This document shows, in pieces, positions 11,703-22,070 of a stretch of DNA of 64,000 nucleotides. The DNA is taken from the NCBI GenBank assembly GCA_036320915.1, contig JAXBDG010000013.1, forward strand, positions 558,001 through 622,000, given 5' to 3'. A model generated the notes under the pieces. That model did not search any database and was not told where the DNA came from. It worked only from the letters and a program-made list of their open reading frames with translations. The position numbers were made by a program, and so were the translations under genes. This DNA comes from Linnemannia elongata. Lineage: Eukaryota; Mortierellomycota; Mortierellomycetes; Mortierellales; Mortierellaceae. How positions within the stretch are numbered: position 1 is the first letter of the stretch; each line of letters starts with the position of its first letter.

Positions 11703-12536
11703 CCGTTTCTTTTTTTTTTTTTCTATGTGCTCACATTTCCTGGTTTTTTTTCTTCTTCTTCCTGCATCGACGACAAGTTTTTCTTTTCCCGTCTTGACGA
11801 ATAAAAACGACGGATTCTGGCATGCATCGTTCCGCCTTTTGTTACCCTTGTTACTAGCTTGTTTTGGCAAAAACGCCACCACAATGGTCCACGACGTGAC
11901 TGGTGCCAATGGACGTCGAAGGCAGCCCACACGACAGAAAACCTTTTTTCCTTTTTCACGCGTCCCCTTGGCGCGTCCCTCTTGCAAGGTGATGTCTCAG
12001 TTTCAGTCTTAGACATCTTCAAGTCAATTTTTTTTTCTCCTCTTTCTTGGACGCCTTTGCCTTACTTTTCTCATTCCCAGCCCTACCCCTCTTTTTCTCT
12101 CCCCTCATCCCCGCAGATGCTCCCCTTTACCTTTTTCTATATTACATATGACCGTAAAAAGTGATGTCCTATGCTTCTCTGGTAGTAATTGATACCTTAC
12201 TCTTAGCTCATCCCATCTGCTGACGTGATGACCTCCTACTGCGACTGGCAGCGACTCATCCAACCATTTCGCCCTCCTTCTGTGGTAGTTCCTGTGTTAA
12301 TTTTTTCTTTTGTCATTTTGGGGTTCGTTTGTCTTTTCTCTTTTACCCCAACGTCCTTTGGTGAATAAATAGCGCCGATCTGGTTCTTCTTTCCTCTCTC
12401 CCCACACTTTTTCTTTCTTCTTGGTACCCCTCCATCTTCTCCCTCGCTCGCTGTTCTTGGGAATTTCTCTTTCGTGCCCAGTTATCGTTTCTTCCGCGCG
12501 CACACACACCCCTCTTCTTCTTAATTCAACTCTACG
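11703..12536. other. Intergenic, 834 bp
   Basis: Holds the folate gene 3' UTR and a C/T-rich leader before the next start. A 192-codon plus ORF beginning at 12421 overlaps the next gene in another frame and is a shadow. No separate gene is seen. Confidence 0.5.
11800..11805 (+). terminator. Poly(A) signal of the folate gene
   Basis: AATAAA about 100 nt after the stop codon. Confidence 0.5.
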
Positions 12537-14823
12537 ATGGCGACGTACAAGCAGCGAGCTCCAGTCGTTCGTCATGCACACATTGAAGACGAGAAAGAGG
12601 TGGACCCCATTCACATACCGCATCACCGCCATCTTTATCACAACCACGTCTCTTCAGCTGCAATACCTGTACATGGGCAGCTCTCAAGCGCACGTCATGG
12701 CAGATCATCCTCCCCCTCCAACTGCAACGACTCCTTCTCCACAACCACCTCTTTCTTCGACGCCTCTATCCCTACCTCTAGTCAAGAATGGGCTTCAGTC
12801 GGCAATTCCTCTTCCTCTTCTCGACGCAAGTCTCGTGAACGACTACAACAACAATACCACGAGGGGCAACAACAGCTTCGTGCTCAAGAGTGGCACTTTG
12901 TTCTCAATGAACAACCTTCTCGACGACGACAGCTCCAACAACAACAGCAGCGGCGACAGCAAGAGAATCAAATATCGACCCCACTCTCGATCAACCTGAA
13001 TGGTGGAGCGACTGTTTCTACGACAACGGTAGACGGGGAGGAGAAGGAAGTGGAAGGAGCAACAACGCCACCGCCAGCTCCAGCAGTGCCAATAATGTTT
13101 CTGAGCGACGATACGGCAAGCAGTTTGGATTTTACGTTATCCGACTTGACGAGCATCGAGGACCTCACTGAGGACGCCCGGTCCCTATGGTCACACGATG
13201 ACGAGATGGACTCCTCTTCCGCGTCGTATTACTCGCCCTCCCCCTATTATAATGTCGCCGGGTTCGCGCCCTTTGAATTCCCTTCTTCACCGTTCATGAC
13301 AGCAACCACAACGACAACGCCGTCCATTTCATATAACAGTACCCCACCACCTGCGCCAGCACTTACACACGCTCGTCGTCGGCTCCCGTCCTCGACCTCA
13401 GGGACTTTACTCATAAGATCCACCACCACCCCATACTCATCATCCAACTCCCTCAACCAACTCCTGTTCCATCCCACCATACCCCAACCACAACAGCTGC
13501 AAGGGTCTTCATCATCATCACCAACTCCGTTGTTTGGACGAGAGTGGAGCAGGTTCCAGACACACCACCAGAGTCAGATGCCATTCCACGACGGATCAGG
13601 AAATTTTGCCTTTTCACCTCCTTTCCTTCTTTCCCCAAGACTCTCGACGCACACGACAACAGGGACGGTACCAGGCTCTGAGTCAGGATCTGATCTGGAT
13701 CTGGAACTGGATCCGTTGCATCATTTTCCACGTCATCATGTATATCGGAACAAGTACCAGCATCAGCAACATCATATCTGGGGTCCGAAACCGCTTGTCT
13801 ACCAGTACCAGAATGACTCTTCCTCCCCTAGCCCCAAATCGGAGGTTTCAAAGAAATTGACGATGATGACTCTTAAGGAGAGGCGGCAGCAGCAATTGAG
13901 ACTCGACAGCAGCCCCAACAGCCTCCGATCCGCATCACCCTCGCACTTAACAGCAAGCACCAGTTCGCGTCGCGGTGAGATGCCAAAATCGAGACTGAGA
14001 GAAGACGTTATCATGTACGACGATTCAGAGGCGGAAGACATGCAGACGATAGAGGAGATGAACGCATTGGTGGTAGATATCCCAGAGACCATGGGGTGGC
14101 TCCAGGTGTTTGAGCATGCGTTGAGTACTTTCCGGACATCTTTTGAAGTTGAGCTGGATTCGAGTGGTTCAGAAACTGTAAGTCATAGGTTAAAGTGGGA
14201 GGAGGAGGAAGGAGGGAAATAGGATGCAAAGTAATTGTTTCAGCGTACTAAGACTTCGCCCTTTTTTCTCACGTTTTTGTTTTTTGGATTAGATCAAGGC
14301 ATGGGTGAAGTGGGATCAAGACCGCACTGAGGGAACTGATCATCAGATAACAGTAACAGGAAGGACTGCGCGCAGAGGATCATCATTCGCGGATCGTCGA
14401 CATTCACCCATTTCTCAACCCTCGTCACAGCCACAGTCCTCACTACTTACACCTATCGAACGCGAGAGGATTAAAGTAGTAAAGAGGCAAATGTCAGCTT
14501 CGTCCCTCGACACGCTCAAACGTCTTCAGACCCAGCAAGCTCAACGGCACCGTTACAACTGTTATTACCACCACCAACAACACCCTCCTCAGATGCAGGA
14601 CGCGTACGAGGACGAAGAACAGAGCAACCCAACGACTACTCTGTTGGCGGCAGCGTTGTCAGCACTGCGTCGGTTTCGTGATCATGTCAAGTCGAATTTG
14701 ATGGACCCTGCATTGGACGAGGAGTTGGTCAGTGACCTGTCAAGGCTGGGGTTTGCTGGTGATCTGGGGATGGTGGTTGCTGAGTGCAATCCTAATGGTG
14801 GGAGGGAGGTTCGCTTACTTTGA
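12537..14823 (+). CDS. Unrecognised Ser/Pro/Gln-rich protein
   Basis: I do not recognise this protein. Two exons (12537-14177 and 14293-14823) join in phase 0 to 723 aa; donor GTAAGT and acceptor TTAG are clean. Most of it is low complexity: polyQ around residues 115-145, Ser/Thr/Pro-rich stretches, and an acidic Asp/Ser/Glu segment at about 187-235 beginning FLSDDTASSLDFTLSDL. More ordered parts are MGWLQVFEHALSTFRTSFEV with IKAWVKWDQD across the intron (residues about 520-555), LTPIERERIKVVKRQMSASS, and a C-terminal helical-looking region (LLAAALSALRRFRDHVKSNL ... LSRLGFAGDLGMVVAECN). No signal peptide or membrane segment. The start ATG has a good context (ACGATGG). It could be a regulatory or scaffold protein; no function is claimed. 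Confidence 0.75.
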
Positions 14824-14891
14824 CCTCACGCAATAGATATGAGTTAGAGGTGTCTTTCCCTCTGCTTTGCGTTTTGTCGAGAGACAATGAG

Positions 14892-14897
14892 AATAAA
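14892..14897 (+). terminator. Poly(A) signal of the unrecognised gene
   Basis: AATAAA about 70 nt downstream of the stop codon, which supports the second exon as the gene's 3' end. Confidence 0.45.
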
Positions 14898-15104
14898 CAG
14901 TATTCTCCCCATCACATACAGGAGTTTATCTTTATGTTCCATATTACAGGCCAGGAAAACTTTTATTTCATCTTATTAACAAGTAATAGATCTCACAGTT
15001 TACCATACGGCTCTAATGCGAGCGGTTGCCACCAGCATTGGGTCTTTTGGGATCGGCCGACTAAAGCCTCTCGCTCCCTTTCTCAAGAACACAACCGATA
15101 CTGT

Positions 15105-15105
15105 G

Positions 15106-15147
<42 letters not shown>

Positions 15148-15168
15148 TTTTTTTTTTTTTTTTTTTTT
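15105..15168. repeat. (TTGA)n microsatellite running into poly-T
   Basis: About ten tandem TTGA units (15105-15145) followed by a T run to 15168. Confidence 0.95.
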
Positions 15169-15348
15169 GTTAAAAAAATGAGGGGTTGGTTGGAAACGAG
15201 TGTGAAGGAGAGGACAAAGAGATACTAATTTATTTCTTCTTTGCATTGGTGCAGGCGTTATCCTTCCTCGTCTTCCTTCACTTCTGGGTTGCTGATGCTG
15301 CCACATTCCCATCAATGGGATCTTGGGTAGTACTGTTGTCCATCACAA

Positions 15349-15410
15349 CCCCCCCCCCCCCCCCCCCCCCCGATCTAGAGCATATTTTTTTTTTTTTTTT
15401 TTTTTTTTTT
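15349..15410. repeat. C23 run next to T26 run
   Basis: Uninterrupted C run (15349-15371), a 13-nt spacer, then T run (15385-15410). Confidence 0.95.
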
Positions 15411-15972
15411 GCTATTCTGGTCCTTATTCTCATGATCTGAATGACGCGTCCGCATTTTTCATGTTCACTCGATCAACGTTTTAGATGCCATTTCACACTG
15501 CAATCTCACCATTTCTTACTACGCAAGCTTTCCTCAAAAGAACATTCGTCTCCTCGTGCTAACGTCTTTTTTTCTCATGTTATTTTCATGAACGCCAAGA
15601 CGAAAATCAAAAGGGCAGGGACCGGGCGCAGCATAACAAAGAAGTACTTTTTTTCATGCAGGGTAGGGATAGAAACCAATGCGGCAGTGCGATGTAACAA
15701 AAAAAAAAAAAAAAAAAAGACCAGAAGAACCCATGCTTCTAAGCCGGGTCTGCGCGATCTTTTATCACGGCGGCGATACCACTTGCGCACTTTTATTACG
15801 TTCTCATGTCCGTTTCCCTTAGTGCTTCTTTCTCTCAACGGCAAAGAAAAGAGGCAGTGCTTGAAAGAATAAAAAAAGCCTAACCCCTATTTTGGCTCTT
15901 GGCTCTATCCAATGTCGAACAAACGGGTCTGGCCCCGTTTCCTCAGTCACTCTAAAGTCCCATCGCTCTTTT

Positions 15973-15974
<2 letters not shown>

Positions 15975-16004
<30 letters not shown>
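15975..16004. repeat. Poly-T run, 30 nt
   Basis: Uninterrupted T tract 3' of the GDSL hydrolase gene. Because that gene reads on the minus strand, it appears as poly-A on the coding strand. Confidence 0.95.
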
Positions 16005-16008
<4 letters not shown>

Positions 16009-16284
16009 GCACGCTATGAATAGACTATTGCGAATTGTATGTGCACAATTTTTTCACAACTCGGTGCTCACTTTCCCCTCCATCCCTTCATCTCTACTGC
16101 ATCCTGTCATTTTGTTCCGCAAGGTGCAGGGTGGTCCAACACACATAAAGACGAAATTAACATGTGGTACAGTAATTCAAGGGTCTAGATTTTTCATTTT
16201 TGTGGAAGGCTGGACAAGAAAGTGCTCAACACCATACTGTCTCCACGGTCATACATTCAAAAAAAGGTGCTTCTAGTTCTAAAT

Positions 16285-17396
16285 CTAAATAACCTCGGTA
16301 ATGGCATCTCCAAGGGCCTTATGGATCTTGGCGGTAGGGTGGAAGGCATCCCAGAACAAGTGCTTGCCCGCATCCTTGCAGACAGTCTTGTAATCGTTGC
16401 TGACACATCCATGGGCAACATCCGTGATTCCGAGACGCTTCAAGACCTTGGGCTCGCGGATGTGGTTAAAGAACTCGTTCAACTTGTAGTATCCAAATGT
16501 CACCTTGGTCTTGTTGTCCTTGTGGCAGGCACCGCGGAAGGGGTGCTTGGCATCTGAGGGGCGTCCATACTTCTTTGCCAACCGCTTCTCCAAATCCTTG
16601 TACGCCACCAATTGCGCCTTGGCAGCCTGCGAGAACGGTCCCGAAATCGTCGCATTCCCACCAAAGTAAGGGATAGTTCCATAATCAAAGTTCTCGACCA
16701 GCAAAATGTTCTGTGCCCCCAACTGGACCAACTTCTCAATCCCCTTCTCGATATTCGCAACGACGGCTGTAGGAGAAGCAGCAGGGTTAAAGAAATAATC
16801 ATTGCCCTGGAAGTCGACGACGAAGAGGGAGGAGGCGAGGTCCTTTTTGGGGATGGGTTTGGGGGTGTAGTATTGGTCGATTTGTTGGATGAATCCGGGG
16901 ACGGCGAGGTCGGATGCGGCGCCGGAGTAGCCTTGGACGAATGCTGAGTCGGTTGTGGCGCCGCCGAAGGCGTAGGTCTTCAACTTCAAGTGCTTGTGGC
17001 TAGCCACCTGGAGGGGATATGGTTAAGGAATGCATGGAGAAAAGAATGGAGAGGAAAGAGTTGGAGAAAAAAAATAAGCATTGTTACAAAAGAGTCGTAC
17101 AAACAAAGGAGAAAATATTTGAAGGAATGACCAGCAACATCAAATAGGAAAAGAGAGGGACATACGTGCTCCGACCAGACAGGTCCGTTGGAAAAGCGAC
17201 CGTGGTCATAGGTCTTGAGGGGCCAAGCTTTGTTGGACAGCTTGTAGACGTTGCCGATATCCGAGTAGGAATCGCCAAAGACGAGGAGGTTGTCGAAATG
17301 ACAGTTGCCGTTCGAGGTTGGCTTAGCCTCGACAGAGGAGGTGGCGGTTGCTGCGGCCAGTGCGACAGCAACGAGGGATGCGATGTTGAACAGCAT
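16285..17396 (-). CDS. Secreted GDSL/SGNH-family hydrolase
   Basis: Probable extracellular esterase or lipase of 317 aa. Exons 17396-17166 and 17007-16285 join in phase 0. An N-terminal signal peptide is evident (about residues 1-24, ending SSVEA). SGNH blocks: LVFGDSYSDIGN with nucleophile Ser43; GRFSNGPVWSEH; the FGGATTD loop; QGND with oxyanion Asn146; and DAFHPT with the Asp297/His300 pair of the catalytic triad. The layout matches fungal GDSL esterases of the CE16 acetylesterase / fatty-acyltransferase-like group; the substrate cannot be read from sequence. The mature protein has two Cys in GACHKDN and HGCVSND and a further one in KTVCKDAG. A GA microsatellite lies about 300 bp upstream. 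Confidence 0.92.
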
Positions 17397-17564
17397 TGAT
17401 GGAGGTGGGTGGACGAGGGTATTTGAGTGGTGAATTAGGGGGTATGTAGCGATGGAAGGGGATCCTGGGTAGCGGAGAGGTAAATGAAAGAGGGAGTGAG
17501 TGAGGAAGAGGATGGGGAAAAGAAGAAAGAAAAGAAGAGAGAGTATTGGGACACTTTAGATGCT

Positions 17565-17574
17565 CCTTTTATGC
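17565..17574 (-). promoter_or_regulatory. TATA-like element upstream of the GDSL hydrolase
   Basis: The minus strand reads GCATAAAAGG about 170 nt upstream of the ATG. It is a plausible TATA box for a secreted-enzyme gene; the distance implies a 5' UTR of over 100 nt. Confidence 0.3.
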
Positions 17575-17699
17575 AGTCGAATCCAAGGAGTCGGTTGTGA
17601 ATTTTCAACGAATGAACGGTCATGGTGAGAGGAGAAGGGTACACATAGACATGTATACAGCGCCGCTGTACGCGATTGTTCATCGAGGCACTGCCAAGC

Positions 17700-17702
<3 letters not shown>

Positions 17703-17750
<48 letters not shown>

Positions 17751-17756
17751 GGAGGG
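17703..17756. repeat. (AG)n microsatellite
   Basis: About 20 uninterrupted AG units followed by imperfect AG-rich sequence. Confidence 0.95.
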
Positions 17757-18737
17757 AAGGGGCGTCAGTGTCGACAAGGAAGCACATGCGTAGTACATGG
17801 GAGTACATGGACCCATTCTGGAGTATGTCTGCGGAAGAGGAGGATAAATGATGAATACGAATTAAAAAAAAGAAAAGCGCCAACAGGCGGCCAAGTGAAC
17901 AGAACAACGAAAGAGCAATTCAAAGGAAGTTCTTGGATGGGGTTGTTTACGACCGCATTCCTCTCTTTCTCACTCACAACAGCATCAACAAAAGGAGAAC
18001 GTTTTCTTGTAATAGGAGTACGAGTGCTTATGGTCCACTCATAGGGGAAATGCTGTTCACAGAAACGAGAAGTGAAAAAAGTGATCGGTTCAGAGTTAAG
18101 GCTCACTCTGTTGTTCTTGTTCTCCACATACAAAGAACCCTTACTTGCTTCACATCATGGTTCAAAAAAACTTTCTTCTTCATTTACTCTTATACATCCT
18201 CGAGCCGAACCATCCATCATTCCTCACAAGAACGTCCGGGCAAGAAGGCGAGCATGAAAGCCTTTATTCGATCACAGCATCCTTTAAAGAGATTTGAACG
18301 AGTGATGGTCCAATGGCACTTAATTAAGGTAGTTTGCCGCGATCCAACCTTCATCCTTGCGTTCAAGAATAGAGTTCTCTTCATCACTGCAGCCAACTCA
18401 TGAAAAAAGGGCAGCCAAAAACATCCGTACACCTCCCCAACCGAACCTTGTCCGTGCGATCAGTAGGCATCCTGCCTGTTCTCTAGCGATTGCCCTCGGT
18501 TCAAAATATAATGGCATTCAAAAAAAGGAGGGTTCGTTGTGAAGAAGAAAAGTTTGTAGAACACAAAGAGAGACCACACAAATCAAAGTGGGAGCAAATC
18601 GCAAACATGAGTCTCTCACCAAATCCTGTTTTGTTCTGTTTGATCATAAGGGTAAGGATACTGGCGTAGGAACTGTTTTTGAGAAAAGAATATCTATTTG
18701 TGATATTATATGGCAACTAAAGACAAGGCGAAGGTCA

Positions 18738-20912
18738 CTAGGGCTTGGCTTGGGCGTTGTTTTTCTTCTTCTTGGTCTCCTCACTCGTCTCCTGTCCCTG
18801 CTTTTGCGTCTCCTCAGCCGTTTTATCATTTGCGATCGCGCCTGCAGTTCTGGCCGCGTTCAATATATCCATCAGCATGGCAGAGTCGATGGTTGCAAAC
18901 TTGATCTTGTCCTGCTTTTGCGGTTGCTCCTTGCCGGCGGCGGCAGCGGCAGCGGCCTCCTGTTGGTGTTGTGGTGTTGTGGACGGTGCTTTGGCTTGTT
19001 GAGGTTCCTCTTCGGTCTCTTCGGAGCCAAAGAACGCGTCGAAGACTTCCTTGGCTTCCTTAGTCACCTTCCCATGCTCTTCAGAGCCACCAAGGAACAC
19101 CTCGAAAATCTTCCCGGCCTCCTTCTCCTGATCTTCCTTGCTCAATCCGTCCTGAAGGTCGCTGTTCATCTTGAGCATATTCTCAATCCTCTCATACACT
19201 GCCTTATCCTCCGGGGATAGCATGGCCTTGAGAGACTCCGAGAAGGCCTCATACTGCGCAAGGACCTCCCTCATTTTCTTTTGTGCCTCGACATCATTGA
19301 ATTCTTTGGCGAATCCGAAAAGATCCTCAATGGTCGTTATAACTGTTGGCAGTGAGTCTGTTCCTGGTGCTCCCGCTGCTGCTGCTCCTGTGCCCTGGTG
19401 TGTCTGGTGTTGATGTGGTTTTTGCCGTGGTACCTGGCCGATTTTGATCTGTGCGTTGTGGTCCTGGATAATTCCTGCGGCTCCGTCAATGGCCTCGGGA
19501 ACGTTGGCCTTCAGCGTTTGATATTGCTCGTCAGAGACAATGCGCCTGCACTCAATCTTGTTGGCCTCCGGACTGGGGACAATTTCAAAGGCCGTGTCCT
19601 TGCACAAGTTAGGCGAGTAGATCACCATAATGTAGTTGCAAATTGAAGTCTCCATCACCACTTGAATCTTATCATTATGTGGCGCGCATTGGAACTACAT
19701 TTTGGTTGAGAAATGTCAAATGAGCGGATTAATAATATGATCTCGTTCATATAGCCGATCCGCGTCTGGTACCGTGCACGACTCAAAAAAAGGCTTACCT
19801 GGACCTCGACTTTACGAGGCTGCCCTGTCACATCGCAGATGTCTCCGTTTTCCCAGTGCTGGACGAGATACTTGCGCTCATTGCTGACCTCCAGCTCGGT
19901 GGTGGTGACGGTTGACCTGGCAACAGATGACGAGGACGACCGCTGCTGGAGGGCGGCCTCATTGTTGGGCTGAACCTGGTTGTTGTTGTTCTCCTCCTCT
20001 GATTGATACACTGCCAGAACATATGTGTTTTCTGGCGTATCAGGGATCCACTGGCCATTCGATTGCACTGCGTGGTATTGGCGAATCTTCTTTTTGTGGC
20101 AGTACTCGTATGTCCAAAACTCGCGTGTCTGTTTCGTGTATTATAAATTTGAGAAGGGTAGGCGAGACGGATGAGAATCAAGGTGCTTCCAATGCACTTT
20201 TCATATAACATAAGCCATACAACGACTCGCCATCTCTGCTCCATTCTATTTCCTTCACTCTCTCTTCAAGCCCTGTCTTCAACTTCTTCCTCTTATGTCA
20301 AAGCATCGACGTGTTTCCCAAGCGCAATAATTACCATGTAAAGACAGTGTCCAGAAAGATGGTCGAGCAGTTCCAGACCGTGCTGGACACTCCGACGCTC
20401 CTCCTCCTTCATTTCCTGTGGGGTCAGTTCAGGAGGTGCCTTAACCTCGTGCACAAGCTTGGGCGGGATCATACATGACCAGCGTATCCCATCCGCATCG
20501 GTCATCACCATGGTCGAGGGTGACTCGCGAACTGTCTCCTCTTGTTGTTCCCAATCCAGTGTCTCTGCCTTTTTCATCTCAATCTGCGCCTGCGCCTGCC
20601 TTTGCTATCTCCAGGGAAAGAATGGACACACAGCGTGGTTAGAACCAAGTGTAAAGTGACCTAAGCAAAGTGAAAGCCTTCAATAGGGACCTTTACCTGT
20701 CGACGGTGTGCATTGGGACGAGCGGCGACAGAGGAGGCGGGAACAACTTCTTCGAGGAACTGGACGTCATACTGAGGGTGGGCGAGTAGGTCCTTGTAAA
20801 CAAAGTTGACTGAGAATGCTTCTGTCTGGGGGATGTCCAGCAAGACGGCAGCTCCGATGGTTGCGCAGACTAAGATGGCAGCCTTTGTTTGCGATGTTGT
20901 CTTGATTCGCAT
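18738..20912 (-). CDS. YOS9: OS-9/Yos9-type ER lectin (MRH domain)
   Basis: ER-lumenal lectin that recognises trimmed N-glycans on misfolded glycoproteins and hands them to the Hrd1 ERAD ligase. Four phase-0 exons (20912-20697, 20604-20335, 20128-19799, 19694-18738) give 590 aa. Signal peptide about residues 1-32, then the family-typical FSVNFVYKDLLAHPQYDVQF. The MRH domain spans about 150-305: GHCLYM, TREFWTYEYCHKKKIRQYHA (Trp and Gln sugar contacts), WENGDICDVTGQPRKVEV (Arg), VVMETSICNYIMVIY (Glu/Tyr), ending SPNLC; the paired Cys are present. The C-terminal 290 residues are Gln/Lys/Glu-rich, with acidic helical segments around EEVFDAFFG-like repeats. The protein ends KKKKNNAQAKP with no HDEL/KDEL signal, unlike S. 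cerevisiae Yos9. Confidence 0.92.
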
Positions 20913-21311
20913 TGTGTTTTTATCCTTGTCCTTGTCCTTGTGTGCGATGAGTCGTGGAGTTGAGATGCATGCGATGGTTATGAAGTGATTAAAAAAAAAA
21001 AAACGGTGGTGGTTGCCTATTGGCCAGTTGATTTATGGGAGAGTGAGAGCAACAAGGCGCAAGTGCACAGAACCAACAGGCACACAGCAACAAACAGGTT
21101 AAGAAGAATTGGAGCTAGGATGTTCACGTCCTTTTACACTGAGAAGAGAGTTCCCCACACACGCACACTCTTTGTCTCTTTATCCATGGCCATGGATACA
21201 CCTTTGGTAGGTAGGTAGGTTGGTAGGTAATCATACATAGAGAATGACAGGGTGAATCCAAGGGGTGCCTTGGTTGAGACAATCCTTGAACAACCGAAGG
21301 AGAGAGAGAGA

Positions 21312-21347
<36 letters not shown>

Positions 21348-22070
21348 AGGGGGAGAGAGAACAGGCAACATCCCCTGGCCATTTGATTAAGGGTGTTGTT
21401 ACTTCAAAAACTTTTCCTTCATCTCACACTGCTGTTCACATTTTCATCCCCTTCTCTCTTTCTGTACAACCCCTCCTCCTTTGATTGGTTTTCTCCTCTC
21501 TTTTCTCTCTCTCTCTCTCTCTCTCTTTCTTTTTTCTTCTTTTTTCCTTTTTCCTTTTTCCCTCTTCCTCCTCCCTCCTTCTCTCCTTCTCTCCTTCCCG
21601 CCCTCTCTCTCTCTCTCTCACTCTCACCCTCTCATTTTCACTTACACAATCGATCTCGATCAACAAACAAGCCAAACAACAACCAAACCAACAACAACCA
21701 TCTCAGGATCTGATCCTTCTCAAACAAAACAGTTCACCAAACCACTATTCATACTTCCAATCTTAAAAAAACCACACAAAAAAGATCTCGAACTCTCACT
21801 CTCATTCTCACTTTCTCCAACCCTCCCATTTCACACGCGAAATAACTTCTTACTACAACCGACCCCCCCTACGACCACCAACGACCTCTCTCTCTCATAA
21901 TCTTCTCTAACACACCTCTCACTCACGCGCTCACTCTTTTTTCATTGAACAAAGCGACTCTTCATCGCCTACTCTCCCTCACACACAACCTACCCGCCTG
22001 CTGAATACCATCCAGCTACAACCACTCAACGACAACTTTACACACACTTTCACACCAAACAAACCCGACT
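20913..22070. other. Divergent promoter region of YOS9 and DHH1
   Basis: No gene is seen. Contains GT/GA (21301-21345) and TC (21502-21530) tracts and a long C/T-rich leader before the DHH1 start on the plus strand. Confidence 0.55.
21301..21346. repeat. Mixed GA/GT dinucleotide repeats
   Basis: AG, then GT, then AG dinucleotide runs in direct succession. Confidence 0.85.

Larger units (their letters stand above)
14824..16284. other. Convergent intergenic region full of homopolymers
   Basis: No gene is seen between two convergent genes. It contains the TTGA microsatellite, a 23-nt C run beside a 26-nt T run, an A run near 15700 and a 30-nt T run, described separately. ORFs here are artefacts of these tracts. 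Confidence 0.6.
17397..18737. other. Intergenic: GDSL promoter and Yos9 3' region
   Basis: No gene is seen. The AG microsatellite at 17703-17742 stands out. Small ORFs on both strands do not resemble proteins. Confidence 0.5.

Noticed and set aside
12421..12999. 192-codon ORF overlapping the unrecognised gene
   Set aside because: It overlaps the longer 12537 frame, which has good splice phase and a downstream poly(A) signal; this frame stops early.
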